64,000 bases of DNA from Scytalidium lignicola (lineage: Eukaryota; Ascomycota; Leotiomycetes). Numbering within the stretch: position 1 is the stretch's first letter; the number at the start of each line of letters is the position of its first letter. Shown piece by piece: positions 35,851-46,010 of this stretch. The position numbers and the translations under genes are program-made. The DNA lies in assembly GCA_002812745.2 (NCBI GenBank), contig NCSJ02000078.1:62001-126000 (forward strand). The letters run 5' to 3'. The notes under the pieces were generated by a model. That model was given only the letters and a program-made list of their open reading frames with translations, was not told the DNA's origin and did no database searches.

Positions 35851-36681
35851 ATGGCGCCAAACATGAGCCTTTTCTCTGTGAATGCAATTATCATTCTTTC
35901 GACAGAGGATGGCTCCCGACTCTTCGCAAAATACTACCAAGCACCTCACCACGCAACCGGCCCCGCGCATGGAAGCTGTACGTTCTCCTCCCAACATTCT
36001 ACCCTTGGCAACTCCTTTCTTCTTTGGGACCATTTTCTTCGTCATCTATCTCTCAACTCTTCCCGTCTAGTTTCGCTCATTTAAGTTCACATGCATGGTG
36101 CTAACCAGAGCAACAGCAAATCCACAATCCCCCTACCCAGATGTAAAAGCGCAAAAGGCCTTTGAGAAAGGGCTTCTCGAGAAAACAGCAAAGCAAAATG
36201 GCGATATCATAGTTTACGATTCTCAAGTAGTGTTGTATAAAGGAGAAAGTGATTTAATGGTCTACGTTATTGGAGGGCAGGAAGAGAACGAAATTATGTT
36301 ATACCAGGTTCTCCTAGCAGTCCGAGACTCGCTCCATCTATTATTCAAGTGAGTAAAAGAGCTCACTATTTCCTTTTTCTGACACTTTCTCTGAGGTTAA
36401 AGAGATAGATATAGCTAACACTCTTCTGAGCAACTAGGCAATCGTTAGACAAAAGGACTGTTGTTGAAAATTACGACTTAGTAGCTCTCGCTATCGATGA
36501 GATCGTTGATGATGGTATAATCCTCGAGACAGATCCGACCATTATCGCGACTCGTGTTAGCAGAGCCCCAACGCAAGACGTAGCACAGTTGAAGGGTATT
36601 GATCTTAGCGAGCAAGGCATGAATAACCTCGCGCAATTTGGCAAGGCGAAACTTGGAGATTGGTTAAGACAAGGCTTGTGA
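35851..36681 (+). CDS. RET3: Coatomer (COPI) subunit zeta
   Basis: Exons are 35851-35977, 36117-36348 and 36438-36681, giving 200 residues. The introns are 35978-36116 and 36349-36437. The protein is a longin-like/AP-small-chain domain: MSLFSVNAIIILSTEDGSR, LFAKYYQAP, QKAFEKGLLEKT, DIIVYDSQVVLYKGESDLM, VYVIGGQEENEIMLYQVL, RDSLHLLFKQSLDKRTVVEN and AIDEIVDDGIILETDP. COPI zeta pairs with gamma-COP in the coat that returns cargo from Golgi to ER. For the first intron two nearby acceptors exist; 36116 was chosen because the upstream one would create a stop. Confidence 0.93.
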
Positions 36682-36867
36682 AGTGGATCGGTGCTTAGCT
36701 AGCCGTCTGGGGTGTCTTTGACAGGGTATGAAGTATGATCAAAGAAAATTCAGGAGCAGATGTTTGGAGTTACGGATATTTCGTCTCAATTATTTGGGAG
36801 TATCACATGAATAGAAATATTGCATTCAAGGACTTGGGGAATTTAGTTTTACAGGAACATAAAATTT

Positions 36868-38292
36868 CTATGCCTTTATGTCTGTAGCTGCCTTGCGAAG
36901 CCTGTTCATGACTGCGGCTGCTATATCTCCCTCATCTTCTATTCCCTCTACATAAATCACGTCAACGCCTCTTTTATCCAACTCCCGAAGTGCAAAAAAC
37001 AACCCACGGGCAATATCTTTCGTTTCGCTTCCTAGATAGATTTCTGTGATATGTGCAATAGGTGTATCAGAGGAACCCCATGTCGCGTTATCAGAGTCGC
37101 CAGATGATAATGCTCCATTCGAAAGAAATGGTGCTGCCAACAGATCTGCTTCTGTAATTACAAAAGAGTCATCGGTTTGTGTGCAAATTTTGACGTGTAT
37201 CACTGTCTGGAAATTCTTGCCCTCTCTATTATGACTTGCATTATCAAGTCCTGCAAATTTGGCCCATTTCTTCGTCCTTATAATCCCAATGAAGGGCACA
37301 TCATGATTCTGGGAACTGGCATTATCTGCCTCCCCATTTACACCTCTATCAAACATATTCAGGGGTATCGGGGGTGTAACACTCCCTACAGGTGCCTCAT
37401 AAAGCACCACTTTCGCCTTAGGGCTGTAATGCTTGTATTTCATTCCAGGGGCTCTCGGCGCACTCGAACCAACTTCGCTCTTATCTTTATATCCCTTAAC
37501 AGCAGTCTCCCACCCAGGACACTCTCGGATCTTGTCAATACTAACACCGCCAGGACGCAACACAACTGGTGGATCACACAGCCCATCTACAACAGTACTC
37601 TCGACTCCAACTTGACAAGACCCTCCATCTAGAATGATTTCAATTTTTCCATCCAGATCGTGAAGTACATGTTCTGCTGTAGTCGGTGAAGGCTTTGTTG
37701 AAGCATTCGCTGATGGAGCAGCAAGTGGTACCCCAGCAAGCTTAATGAGTGAAAGGGCAAGTGGTGAGGAAGGCATCCGAGCGCCAAAGGTTTGGAGACC
37801 AGCCGTAACTTCTGGAGCTAGTTTGGAAGGCTGCGGGTTCTTGAGCAGAATTGTCAAAGGCCCAGGCCAGAACTTCTTGATCAGAGACTTGTATATTTCT
37901 GGTATCAGGTCATCTTTTCCTGAAACTCCGTTTGGCTCTGTAGACGCAAGGAGGAAATTCCGCAGCATCGACAAATCACAGAAATGCATGATCAAGGGGT
38001 TGTCTGATGGTCTACTCTTGGCTTTGTAAATGCCTTTCACTGCATCGCTGCGGGTCGCATCGGCCCCAAGACCGTATACTGTTTCTGTTGGGAATGCAAC
38101 AGGTATGCTTGTAGTTCTCAAATGCAAGGCTGCTTCGTGCAGTGGTCCCTTACTTTGAAGCTCCTGAGGTACTTCCCAGTTGTCCAACGATTCCGGGTCT
38201 TGAAACTTCCCAAGATTAGTCATATCTGCACGGAGAATTCTTGTCTTTATCGCATGGACATTGCCATTTCCGTGTACCACATTTGCAGCCAT
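36868..38292 (-). CDS. SUA5: Threonylcarbamoyl-AMP synthase (t6A tRNA modification)
   Basis: A single-exon gene of 474 residues. Residues about 50-250 form the YrdC domain: VAFPTETVYGLGADAT, KAKSRPSDNPLIMH, FWPGPLTILL, RMPSSPLALSLI and PLAAPSANASTKPSPTTAEH, which carry the ATP and substrate site. GGSCQVGVESTVVDG and VLRPGGVS follow. From SAPRAPGMKYKHYSPKA onward is the C-terminal SUA5 domain. The enzyme makes threonylcarbamoyl-adenylate from threonine, bicarbonate and ATP, the first step of the t6A modification at position 37 of ANN-decoding tRNAs. It is convergent with coatomer zeta, 186 bases apart. Confidence 0.94.
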   Translation of the reverse strand: MAANVVHGNGNVHAIKTRILRADMTNLGKFQDPESLDNWEVPQELQSKGPLHEAALHLRTTSIPVAFPTETVYGLGADATRSDAVKGIYKAKSRPSDNPLIMHFCDLSMLRNFLLASTEPNGVSGKDDLIPEIYKSLIKKFWPGPLTILLKNPQPSKLAPEVTAGLQTFGARMPSSPLALSLIKLAGVPLAAPSANASTKPSPTTAEHVLHDLDGKIEIILDGGSCQVGVESTVVDGLCDPPVVLRPGGVSIDKIRECPGWETAVKGYKDKSEVGSSAPRAPGMKYKHYSPKAKVVLYEAPVGSVTPPIPLNMFDRGVNGEADNASSQNHDVPFIGIIRTKKWAKFAGLDNASHNREGKNFQTVIHVKICTQTDDSFVITEADLLAAPFLSNGALSSGDSDNATWGSSDTPIAHITEIYLGSETKDIARGLFFALRELDKRGVDVIYVEGIEDEGDIAAAVMNRLRKAATDIKA

Positions 38293-38877
38293 CTTTTCGA
38301 GGGTATTGGTCCTGCTCAGGAGACCCTGTGCAACACTTCGAATATTTTGGAAAGCCAGCGCGCAAATATTTCACCTTGGTATCCTCCGACCTCGGCGATG
38401 ACAAAATATTCTGATAATAGGCCGGACTGTAGTGAACATGCTTCGATTCAAACAGATATTTGAGCAGGGTGCCGTTAATACATCAGTAAGATGGCTCCTA
38501 AATTCTTAGGGATAAAGGTATGACGCTGCTGCCTGAGTCAATGAAAAAATATTGGACAAGGCTGCATTTCTTTTTGTCAGCCTTGCGTGCCATGTGAACT
38601 CTAATTATGCCTGTAAAAAACCTCAGACAACTAAAAAGAATTGTAAAGCTTAGGAATTATTAATAGAATAGTGCATAAATAAAAGACGAGCATAGGGTTG
38701 CTAGCATTAACCATCTTCAAGTAACCTTTGATTTGCGTCTTCTAAAATGTTTAAAATGTGGGGTCCATCTCGTTTGTCAATTAATCGATTCTCTGTTGAC
38801 AACCACGACGACACCGTCTTCATGAGACTTTCTGCGGCCTTTTGAGTTAGGGCAAAAAAAACCAAAAAAATTACTGA
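38293..38877. other. SUA5 upstream region
   Basis: About 590 bases between the SUA5 start and tRNA-Tyr. It holds the SUA5 promoter and, at 38853-38870, two A runs that read as T runs on the minus strand and can terminate RNA polymerase III after tRNA-Tyr. No gene is visible. Confidence 0.5.
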
Positions 38878-38964
38878 TCCCTCGGACCGGAGTCGAACCG
38901 GTGACATCCAGATTTACCTGAACAGTTACAGTCTGACGTCATAAACCAACTAGACGACCAAGGG
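38878..38964 (-). tRNA. tRNA-Tyr (GTA) with intron
   Basis: On the minus strand the acceptor stem CCCTTGG pairs with CCGAGGG (one G-T pair), with discriminator A. The D arm is GTC-loop-GAC with TAGTTGG in the loop. The anticodon stem TCAGA/TCTGG encloses CT-GTA-A, so the anticodon is GTA. A 12-base intron (CTGTTCAGGTAA) sits one base 3' of the anticodon. The T arm ACCGG-TTCGACT-CCGGT is perfect. A T run follows within about 10 bases. Introns in tRNA-Tyr are universal in fungi. Confidence 0.93.
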
Positions 38965-39876
38965 TGTTACCAGTCAGGCTATTACACCTTTAGTTGCTTC
39001 AGATGGGCTATGTAAGACTAAGAACATTCTACGCATAAATCCAACACAAAAGTCTCGAAATGAAGTATTAATAGAATTTGCAGAGTATTATAGAGGCATT
39101 CTGCTATTATTTATTGTAGAATTCTTGGTTCCTACATTACAAATTGGATAATCATGTGTTAGATGGAACTATAGGTTTAGAATTAATGTTTTTTCTGGCA
39201 CTTTGTATTAAATTTTAGTTAAGTTAATAATAGATTAATTTTTGCATGGATCCAACAAGGTGGTTTACGTCGAATACAAAGTATAAAATCTACTAATTAT
39301 CCCCCGTGTTCCCATCCCATCATTACATTTAATGGCAAGTAATTTCCAATAGAGCTTATGACTCTAAATATTTTGCTATAACCTGTATTTGTCTCTTTTA
39401 ATTATCTAGTTTTTGCCGAGTTCATCTACGAAAAGATGCTTCCTTCAGGACAACCAAACCATGCTTTCCATTGGAAATATTGCCGACTACGCTTTAAGAC
39501 TACTAATTAGAATATAGGTATAACATCAACACGTCCGTGATGTCGGCCAATGTCAGGAGCAACCAAGCCAAACTCGCACGCTTCGGCATTTACGAGCCGC
39601 AACTGGTCGCCGATTATTCTTCACCAACGCGGCGAGTACCCCGCCATCGCCGTGAACGGCGTCCTTCAGTCAAGAACAGATTACTCCACAAGCATACCAT
39701 AACTATAAAACTGTAGATTTTCACCAAGCTTCTCGGTCGATAAACACCATTGAGATCCAGAATATCTAACAAAAGCTATACAACCGAAAGAAATAGATTT
39801 ACTCTGAGTCGAAAGAGATACCCTGTCAATCAACCGCCACCAAGGTCAACCAGAAGAACAGCCTTGCCTAGCAACA
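38965..39876. other. Intergenic region upstream of the small Cys-rich gene
   Basis: About 910 bases. The first 500 are AT-rich and empty. At 39530-39680 a GC-rich patch carries TCGCCGATTA (39607-39616) and CGGCGAGTA (39630-39638), words also found upstream of the OYE gene. No gene is visible. Confidence 0.45.
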
Positions 39877-40119
39877 ATGTGTAGAGAAACCACCTGTCCA
39901 ACCTGCAGTACGTCATAAAATTCCCTCCCATACCATTTCTTCCGCGTGCGCAGGAGATTAACCATCCCTTACATCATCACAGACAAAACCACCTGGAAGG
40001 GTTGCGGTCTGCATGTCCCCAGTGTGATGGACAAAATTCCCGAAGATCAGCGCTGCACCTGCGAACCAAAGGTCGAGAGGGAGGGCAAGAAATACCCGCC
40101 AATGCCACAACAAAGCTGA
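39877..40119 (+). CDS. Small conserved Cys-rich protein
   Basis: Exons are 39877-39907 and 39983-40119, giving 55 residues; too small for most gene finders. The intron (39908-39982) starts gtacgt and ends tcacag. The protein starts MCRETTCPTCNKTTWKGCGL, continues HVPSVMDKIPEDQRCTCEP and ends in a short Lys/Pro tail. The pattern MCxxxxCxxC...WxGCGxH...CxC matches a small protein family widespread in fungi whose function is unknown. The cysteines suggest metal binding, which is inference. An internal acceptor 20 bases upstream of the chosen one would shift the frame. Confidence 0.75.
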
Positions 40120-40517
40120 CTGGAGAGTATGGTACCAATGTTGGTTTTACTTGTTGGCTTGATGGTCTGGTATTTTAGTCGGTGATTATGGGGGCGGAAC
40201 GGCTTTATTCTTCGCCTGTACGGCAGAATTAGACAGGAATGACCTATTTGATTCTCATAGACACATCTCTTTTATCAATTAAAATTGAAGCGTCACTTTG
40301 GAAGGACACATAAAATGTTAGATTTCAATGGTTTCGTAAATGCTAGCTGACATCCAAATGCTCATGTTAATCCATCCCTCTCGCCATTGACCCCTTCTAA
40401 TGAAGTCTTATACTCGTATGAGAGTCGTATATGCAACGTATATAGTCATCATTCCATTGCCACCCTATCCTTCTCGAGCTCATTGTCGATTCCGAGCATA
40501 CCGCCTAACCATCCTTC
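40120..40517. other. Convergent 3' region
   Basis: About 400 bases between the stop codons of the small Cys-rich gene and the pyroglutamyl-peptidase-like gene. No gene or structured element is visible. Confidence 0.5.
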
Positions 40518-41525
40518 CTAAACCGATGCCTGCTTCTCTGCTTGCTTCGTCTTCAAATTTTGCACCACTGCGCGTATCAGTTCAATGGTAACCTCGACCC
40601 CCACCTTTATGGATGCAGGATCGTTGTCGACGGGGACGTGGAGGAATAAGACCCGTCTGTCTTCGTTCTTTCTGTACAGATGTGCCAGGCTGGAGTAGTA
40701 GATAAAATCGCAGAGATACCTCCCTGGGTCCTCGGATACTTTGATATCGCAGTTCTATGACAGATTAGTAAGATGACCCGCAATAAAAATTATTCTAACA
40801 AGTCGAGCAAATAAAACAGAGAACAGAGAACAGAGAACAGGGGAAAAGGTGAGAATAGGAAAAGATCGAAGTCACTTACAGGGAGACTCTTCTTCCAACC
40901 TCTCCAAATCTCGTCCACATCCACCATCGTTTCTATCTTCTCCGGCAATCCATGCCAAAAGAACTCCTCGCCTTTCTTTTCCTCGTCCTTAAGCAGTTCG
41001 CCATCAACATCACGCATGGCATATCCATCCCGGTGTGCCAGCCTCTCGGCGCTGTAGTAAGCCCTCCCCGATGCCATTCCTATGTGTAATACGAAGTCCA
41101 GCTTGGGACCACCCGATCGCTCCCATAACTTGGGTACGAGCTCGCGCACATTCTTATAGGCTACTTTGATTGGTTCAGGATGCACCAGGATACGAACACG
41201 TGGATGAGGAATTGGTGACGCTGATGAGGACGAGGTAGAGGAGGAGGAGGATGGTGGAGGAAGGAAAGGCGGTAGGGCTCTGGCGATTTCCCAGGAAGGG
41301 TTTACTGGGTATCGAGAGGTGAATGGCTGATTGTCACATCTGTGATGTTAGCATAAGGTAGGTAAAGTCTGACTGCCTGGTTTTTGTGAACACAGCGCAG
41401 CCTCATACGATCCTGAGCCCAATGTTTGGTGGAGGGAAGGGGGGTACATCACGTACACCGAAACCGGTTACCAGAAAGGTAAATTCATCCTCCCATGTCG
41501 CGGGATCTACCGTGGTTGAACCCAT
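40518..41525 (-). CDS. Pyroglutamyl-peptidase I-like protein (peptidase C15)
   Basis: Minus-strand exons are 41525-41457, 41326-40880 and 40754-40518, giving 250 residues. Splicing joins FLVTGFG to PFTSRYPVNPSWEIA, the hallmark start of the family. Then come PKLDFVLHIGMASGR, SAERLAHRDGYAMRDVDGE, PGRYLCDFIYYSSLAHLYR with the catalytic Cys, and VLFLHVPV with the catalytic His. These cytosolic cysteine peptidases remove N-terminal pyroglutamate. The Ser-rich insert near residue 45 (from the DNA repeat around 41225-41260) is unusual. Intron 2 (40755-40879) contains three copies of a 7-base word, ACAGAGA. The fold and Cys/His are clear; activity on pyroglutamate is inferred. Confidence 0.85.
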
Positions 41526-43140
41526 TGTCTAAGCAACGGGTCTATGCTGTATCAAGGTAAAGGCATGAAGAGAGAAGAGGAAGAAGCAGAACGACTCAGG
41601 TAATGTGGTGATAGCTGATCATGACATGGTCGTGGGGTTTGGCGGTGCTATTTCTGGGATGGAGCGGGGTTGGCGGGCAACTTGGGGCAAGTGGGCTGTG
41701 GCTCTGCGGTGGCAGTGCGCAACTTTTGCCGTGGTCGTGCAGCGGACGTTGCTGCAGCCCCAGGTAGCCAATAGGAAAAGATGCGACAACTCACAAACCG
41801 GACCGCCCCATGAGCTTAATGGACGTAAAGTTTCCTACAGCAGGTTACTCCACCGTGTCCGACCATCAATGGTAAAGCATCTACCGTATGCGTTCTGGAA
41901 ACGAGTTTGTCAGCTGATAATCTCCTCAGTTTTCTACGTGCAGAGCATTATTTCCTTCCTATCTTTGCTCGCAGAACACTCTGGATCTCATGCCGATTCT
42001 TCACATGAATGCTCATCTCATGTAATCGCGCATAATGTTTCTTCAAAATAGATCCTTGCCGTTAGATGTTTATGCCGCGTCTTCTGTCCAATGTTAATGC
42101 GTGCCACAACATAGTGGTGAGAATCAGGCTCACAGTGGGGTTTTGGCATGATTAAGGCGTCCAGTGCTTGGCAGTGAAACTAGCACCCAAGAGTGTTGCC
42201 CTCGAGTGTTGGCTAGATCTCCGACTGTAAAGTCTGCCTCTGCAAGCTTTGAGTCCGAAATATTGCATTTCTGGTAGTCAGGTGTTTGCGAGGGATGGGT
42301 TGGCGCAGAGTGCAATGCCATGGTGGCTTCCTGCTTCTGGTCCTACAGGATCGAGCTCGAGTTAGGCTCCGGATGCACGTATAGATTCCCAAGTTTGGAA
42401 ATCCAGCAAATTCGTGTCTACTGTATGCATTGGGGTGGCACCGTCCAAATTTCAGCCCGATTCGGCTAAATCGATTCTGTGCCACCTCAATGAAGGATGG
42501 GGCCAAGGGCCAAGGGCTATGAGGCTGAAACTAAACTTTACTCCCATGAATGCGGAAACTGCTAAGAAATCTGGGGAAGGCTGCAGCACAGCCAGCAGAA
42601 TCTTTATTTAGACACGGCTGATGCATATTCTCCACCAAGCCCGGCCAGATGAGCTTCTGACTTAAGCTGTGAGTTGGGATAGCCTCTTACCAATTGTTGA
42701 ACACTGCCGTCATGAAGGCCACTGACCTACTTCTTGTGTTGGCTTCTTCCCATAGCCTTGCGGCGTCGAGAATTCGGCGATCTGGGTAGTGGGAAGTCTT
42801 AGTACATCACAACATGACCATAATGCACGAGAGTTTGTGTGCAGTGCCTTCAGCCTTTGGCTATTTGCGTCCGAAAAAGTAACAGTTCATCTTGATCAAG
42901 TGCTCGAGTTCGTCGCATCTTTAGGAGGATCATATACCTAGGCTTAGCTATATAAACAGTCACCAATTCCCTCCATTTCTTTCTCTCGTCATCAAGATAT
43001 CATCATAAGCATCTCATAGCATCTAAAGCATTTCTTTACAACAGTCGTTCAGATCTACTTTAACACTCCATTACTCACCCTTTATTAAAAACAATCGTTC
43101 AATTAAGAACTCAGACATCTTCAACATCAATTAAATCAAA
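41526..43140. promoter_or_regulatory. Divergent intergenic region with the promoter of the secreted-protein gene
   Basis: About 1.6 kb between divergent genes. The several open frames here lack any domain signature and look like chance. A TATA box, TATATAAA, lies at 42949-42956, about 185 bases before the start codon of the secreted protein, and the DNA after it is C/T- and A-rich like a fungal leader. Confidence 0.5.
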
Positions 43141-43737
43141 ATGTACTCCTCAAGCATCTTCGTTGCTCTGTCAGCCCTCGCTGCTTTGGCTTCTGCCATC
43201 CCAACCCCAGTACAACCTGCCGCTCGTTGTGGAACTACTATCCAGCCAACCCAGCTGGCCAAGTTCGACTTGACCACTAGCGACCTCGAGGGTGTCGATA
43301 GCTACCACCTCAAGCAGGCCATTATAGATCACGTGGTACAACCCGATACCATTGTGACCTTCGCTCTTTTCCAGATCCCTCCCAACAAGTACGGATGCCA
43401 ACTAGTCGCCCAATTCGGAAATGACATATCCTTGACCGAGGACGGGACAACACCATTCAACGCCCGTGTTAATGTAACAAACATTGATGTCAAGGGCATT
43501 ACCTCCAACACGGATTTGACAACCATAGACCTCAAGACCTTTGATAACGGAGGATCCTTGTTCGGTAACTTCAACCTCATTGACGACACCACACAAGTTG
43601 TCAACACTGCAATCTGCCCTGCTAATGGTGGCTACCTCCTTTTCGAGCTTGCTTTCGACACCAGCCTACCGGCATCTACCGCTGCCTCATTCCCTCAGAA
43701 TGATAAGTCTGGTTTATTCATCGAATACAACTGTTAA
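43141..43737 (+). CDS. Small secreted protein of unknown function (But2-like?)
   Basis: A single-exon gene of 198 residues with a clear signal peptide (MYSSSIFVALSALAALASA, cut likely after ASA). The mature part has four cysteines (AARC, KYGC, TAIC and the last residue EYNC), enough for two disulfides, one N-glycosylation sequon (NVT), and a beta-rich look. The pattern CGTTIQPTQ...PPNKYGCQLVAQF...GGYLLFELAF...GLFIEYNC recalls the But2 C-terminal domain family of fungal secreted proteins, but I am not sure. A strong TATA box and a codon bias toward C-ending codons suggest high expression. It is likely extracellular. Confidence 0.8.
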   Translation: MYSSSIFVALSALAALASAIPTPVQPAARCGTTIQPTQLAKFDLTTSDLEGVDSYHLKQAIIDHVVQPDTIVTFALFQIPPNKYGCQLVAQFGNDISLTEDGTTPFNARVNVTNIDVKGITSNTDLTTIDLKTFDNGGSLFGNFNLIDDTTQVVNTAICPANGGYLLFELAFDTSLPASTAASFPQNDKSGLFIEYNC

Positions 43738-44728
43738 AAATATATTTAATATAACGTTCATATGGGTATTAGCGTGACGGCATACATTTGTTTGGGTTAG
43801 TTGAATGGAGTTTGATATGTGGGATTTAAAAGACATTTCATTTTCCCTTGGTGCTCTTTTGGAGTTGTTTTGCATGTATTCATCCGGTTTAATTGGCATA
43901 GCAGACTTGAGACTGGACTACCCTCCTTCAAACAAACGGGGCATTGCGTTTATAGCTTTAGTGTTTAGTCCATCCATTACTCCAACGAAATTTAAGATTA
44001 GAACTCCACATTTTTCATCTCTCTTCGTGCCTATTGCATTCCTTCTCATGTCACAACCAAAACTTGTGGGTTCCAACAACATAATCGAACAGCCATATGA
44101 AGATATTGTGTGACGTTATTCAGAAGTATTTCAAAGCAACTGCCCAATTATTCCCTCTTATTTCCGCTAGCCGCCGAACAAGGCCAAAGAACTGATATCG
44201 CCGACGGTTTATCGGCCGCAGCCTCGTCGCCCAAGGCATTCAAGGAGTGGGCTGGTGGGGCAGCGATTGCCGGTACCTAAACCTCGGCAAGCTCGTCGAC
44301 CAACGATCTTTCGCCGATAGGGTAAATATCATGCTGCTTAGAAATACAAAAATATGACACAATTGCTCCCCTCTTTCTCTTTCCCCAAGCAGTAGGAGTT
44401 CCATTCTTTTTTTTTAATTCTTTGCAGCTTTATATCCACTTGACAAAGCATATCCTCTCTCACCCGCCACCTTCGCTCTTTCCATTTCAAAACGGCGAGT
44501 ATTCGCCGATTACGATATTAGTAAGAATATAAATATAAAAGGTAGGGGGAAACGGTGTTGATTTTACCCCCCTCAGCTCTCAAAACGCTGGCTTTACGTC
44601 TAGCATTGAGAAGAAGCACCTTAGGTTCCTTTACAAGAAAGAATCGACCAAATCTACCTACTTACACCACCATTGTGCAGCAGAATCGCATAAACCCAAT
44701 CAACTATTCCACCATCACCACCAGCACA
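43738..44728. promoter_or_regulatory. OYE promoter region with TCGCCGA cluster and TATA boxes
   Basis: About 990 bases between the secreted-protein gene and the OYE gene. The word TCGCCGA occurs at 44198-44204, 44311-44317 and 44503-44509, and its complement start CGGCGA at 44493-44498. The last two form an inverted repeat fitting CGG-N10-CCG (44493-44508), the type of site bound by Zn2Cys6 dimers. TTAGTAA (44518-44524), a Yap1-type site, follows, and TATAAA words lie at 44528-44540. The arrangement suggests inducible, stress-linked control, which is inference. Confidence 0.5.
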
Positions 44729-46010
44729 ATGGGTCCCNAAAAAAAACGTAGGAGCTCCAAATGCTCCCTTCTTCACCCCAGTCCAATCACCACCCGCCGG
44801 CACCGCCCTGATCGAAAACCCTCCCACGCTCTTCAGCCCCATCAAGATCCGCTCTCAGACTTTTCAGAACCGCATCTGGGTTGCCCCGATGTGCACGTAC
44901 TCCGCGGATGACGGCCAACTAACAGACTTCCACCTCGTGCACCTCTCCGCCTTCGCCTACCGCGGGGCGTCACTGACCATCATCGAGGCTACATCTGTGA
45001 CCTTCAACGGCCGCATCTCGCCGGAAGATTCAGGCCTGTGGAAGGACAGCCAGATCGCGGGGGTCAAACGCGTTGCCGATTTCCTGCACAGCCAGGGACA
45101 GAAGTTGGGCATTCAACTGGCGCATGCGGGACGGAAGGCGAGTATGGTAGCGCCGTGGTTGGTGGCGAGGACTGAGTCCAGACTTGCGACTAAGGAAGAG
45201 AATGGATGGTCGGATGATGTTGTGGGTGCGAGCGCGATTCAATGGGGGGAGGGATATGCTATGCCGAAGGAGTTGACGGAGCAGGAGATCAAGGACCTCG
45301 TTCAGGCGTTTGGAGATGCGGCGAAGAGGGCTGTTGCTGCTGGAGTGGATGTCATTGAGATCCACGGTGCACATGGATACCTCATCAGTTCATTCCTGAG
45401 CCCAATCAGCAATCGTAGAACCGACAAGTACGGTGGCAGCTTCGAGAACCGGATTCGCTTCCTCGTCGAGGTGATTCAGGCTATAAGGGCAGCCATCCCA
45501 TCTGACATGCCGCTCTTGGTTCGGGTTTCGGCCACTGAATGGATGGACCACCTCGGCGGTGAAAGCTGGGACGTCCCATCCACCATAAAGTTGGCCAAGC
45601 TCCTCCCTGATCTCGGCGTCGACTTGCTAGATGTGAGTTCCGGAGGCAACAACGAGGAGCAGAGGATTACACCCTACAATGACTTCCAAATCGGCATCGC
45701 CGAACAGATCCGCAACGCGCTATTCGACGCCGGTATCAAGAACCTCTTAATCGGTGCCGTGGGCATGATCACCGAAGCCGAGCAGGCCAAATCCATTGTC
45801 GAGAGCGGAAAGTCCAAGCAGGAGCAGGGGCAGACAATTGAGATCCAAGACGAGCAGGAGAAGATCGCCAAGGCCGATATTGTATTAGTCGCAAGACAGT
45901 TTTTGAGAGAGCCGGAATGGGTGCTGAGAGTGGCGCATAGATTGGGTGTTAAGGTGCAGTGGCCAATTCAATACCACAGAGGGCAGTTTTTGAAAGACAG
46001 CAAGATATAG
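44729..46010 (+). CDS. Old Yellow Enzyme family NADH:flavin oxidoreductase (YqjM-like)
   Basis: A single-exon gene starting MGPKKNVGAPN. The N at 44738, before a run of eight A, must be left out to keep the frame; the protein is then 426 residues. The upstream frame has no ATG. The FMN-binding TIM barrel is complete: NRIWVAPMCTYSADDGQLTD, FHLVHLSAFAYRGASL, EDSGLWKDSQI, GIQLAHAGRKAS, EIHGAHGYLISSFLSP with NRRTDKYGGSFENR, and a C-terminal DIVLVARQFLREPEWVLRVA. The MCTYSA and LAHAGRKAS motifs put it in the YqjM-like class rather than the classical yeast OYE class. These flavoenzymes reduce activated double bonds using NAD(P)H, often in detoxification. The promoter has a Yap1-like site. Confidence 0.9.

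Noticed and set aside
41605..42051. 148-codon plus-strand open frame in the intergenic region
   Set aside because: No domain, no splice context and odd composition; most likely chance in promoter DNA.
43805..44113. 102-codon open frame after the secreted-protein gene
   Set aside because: No recognisable features and it overlaps the 3' region and the OYE promoter.
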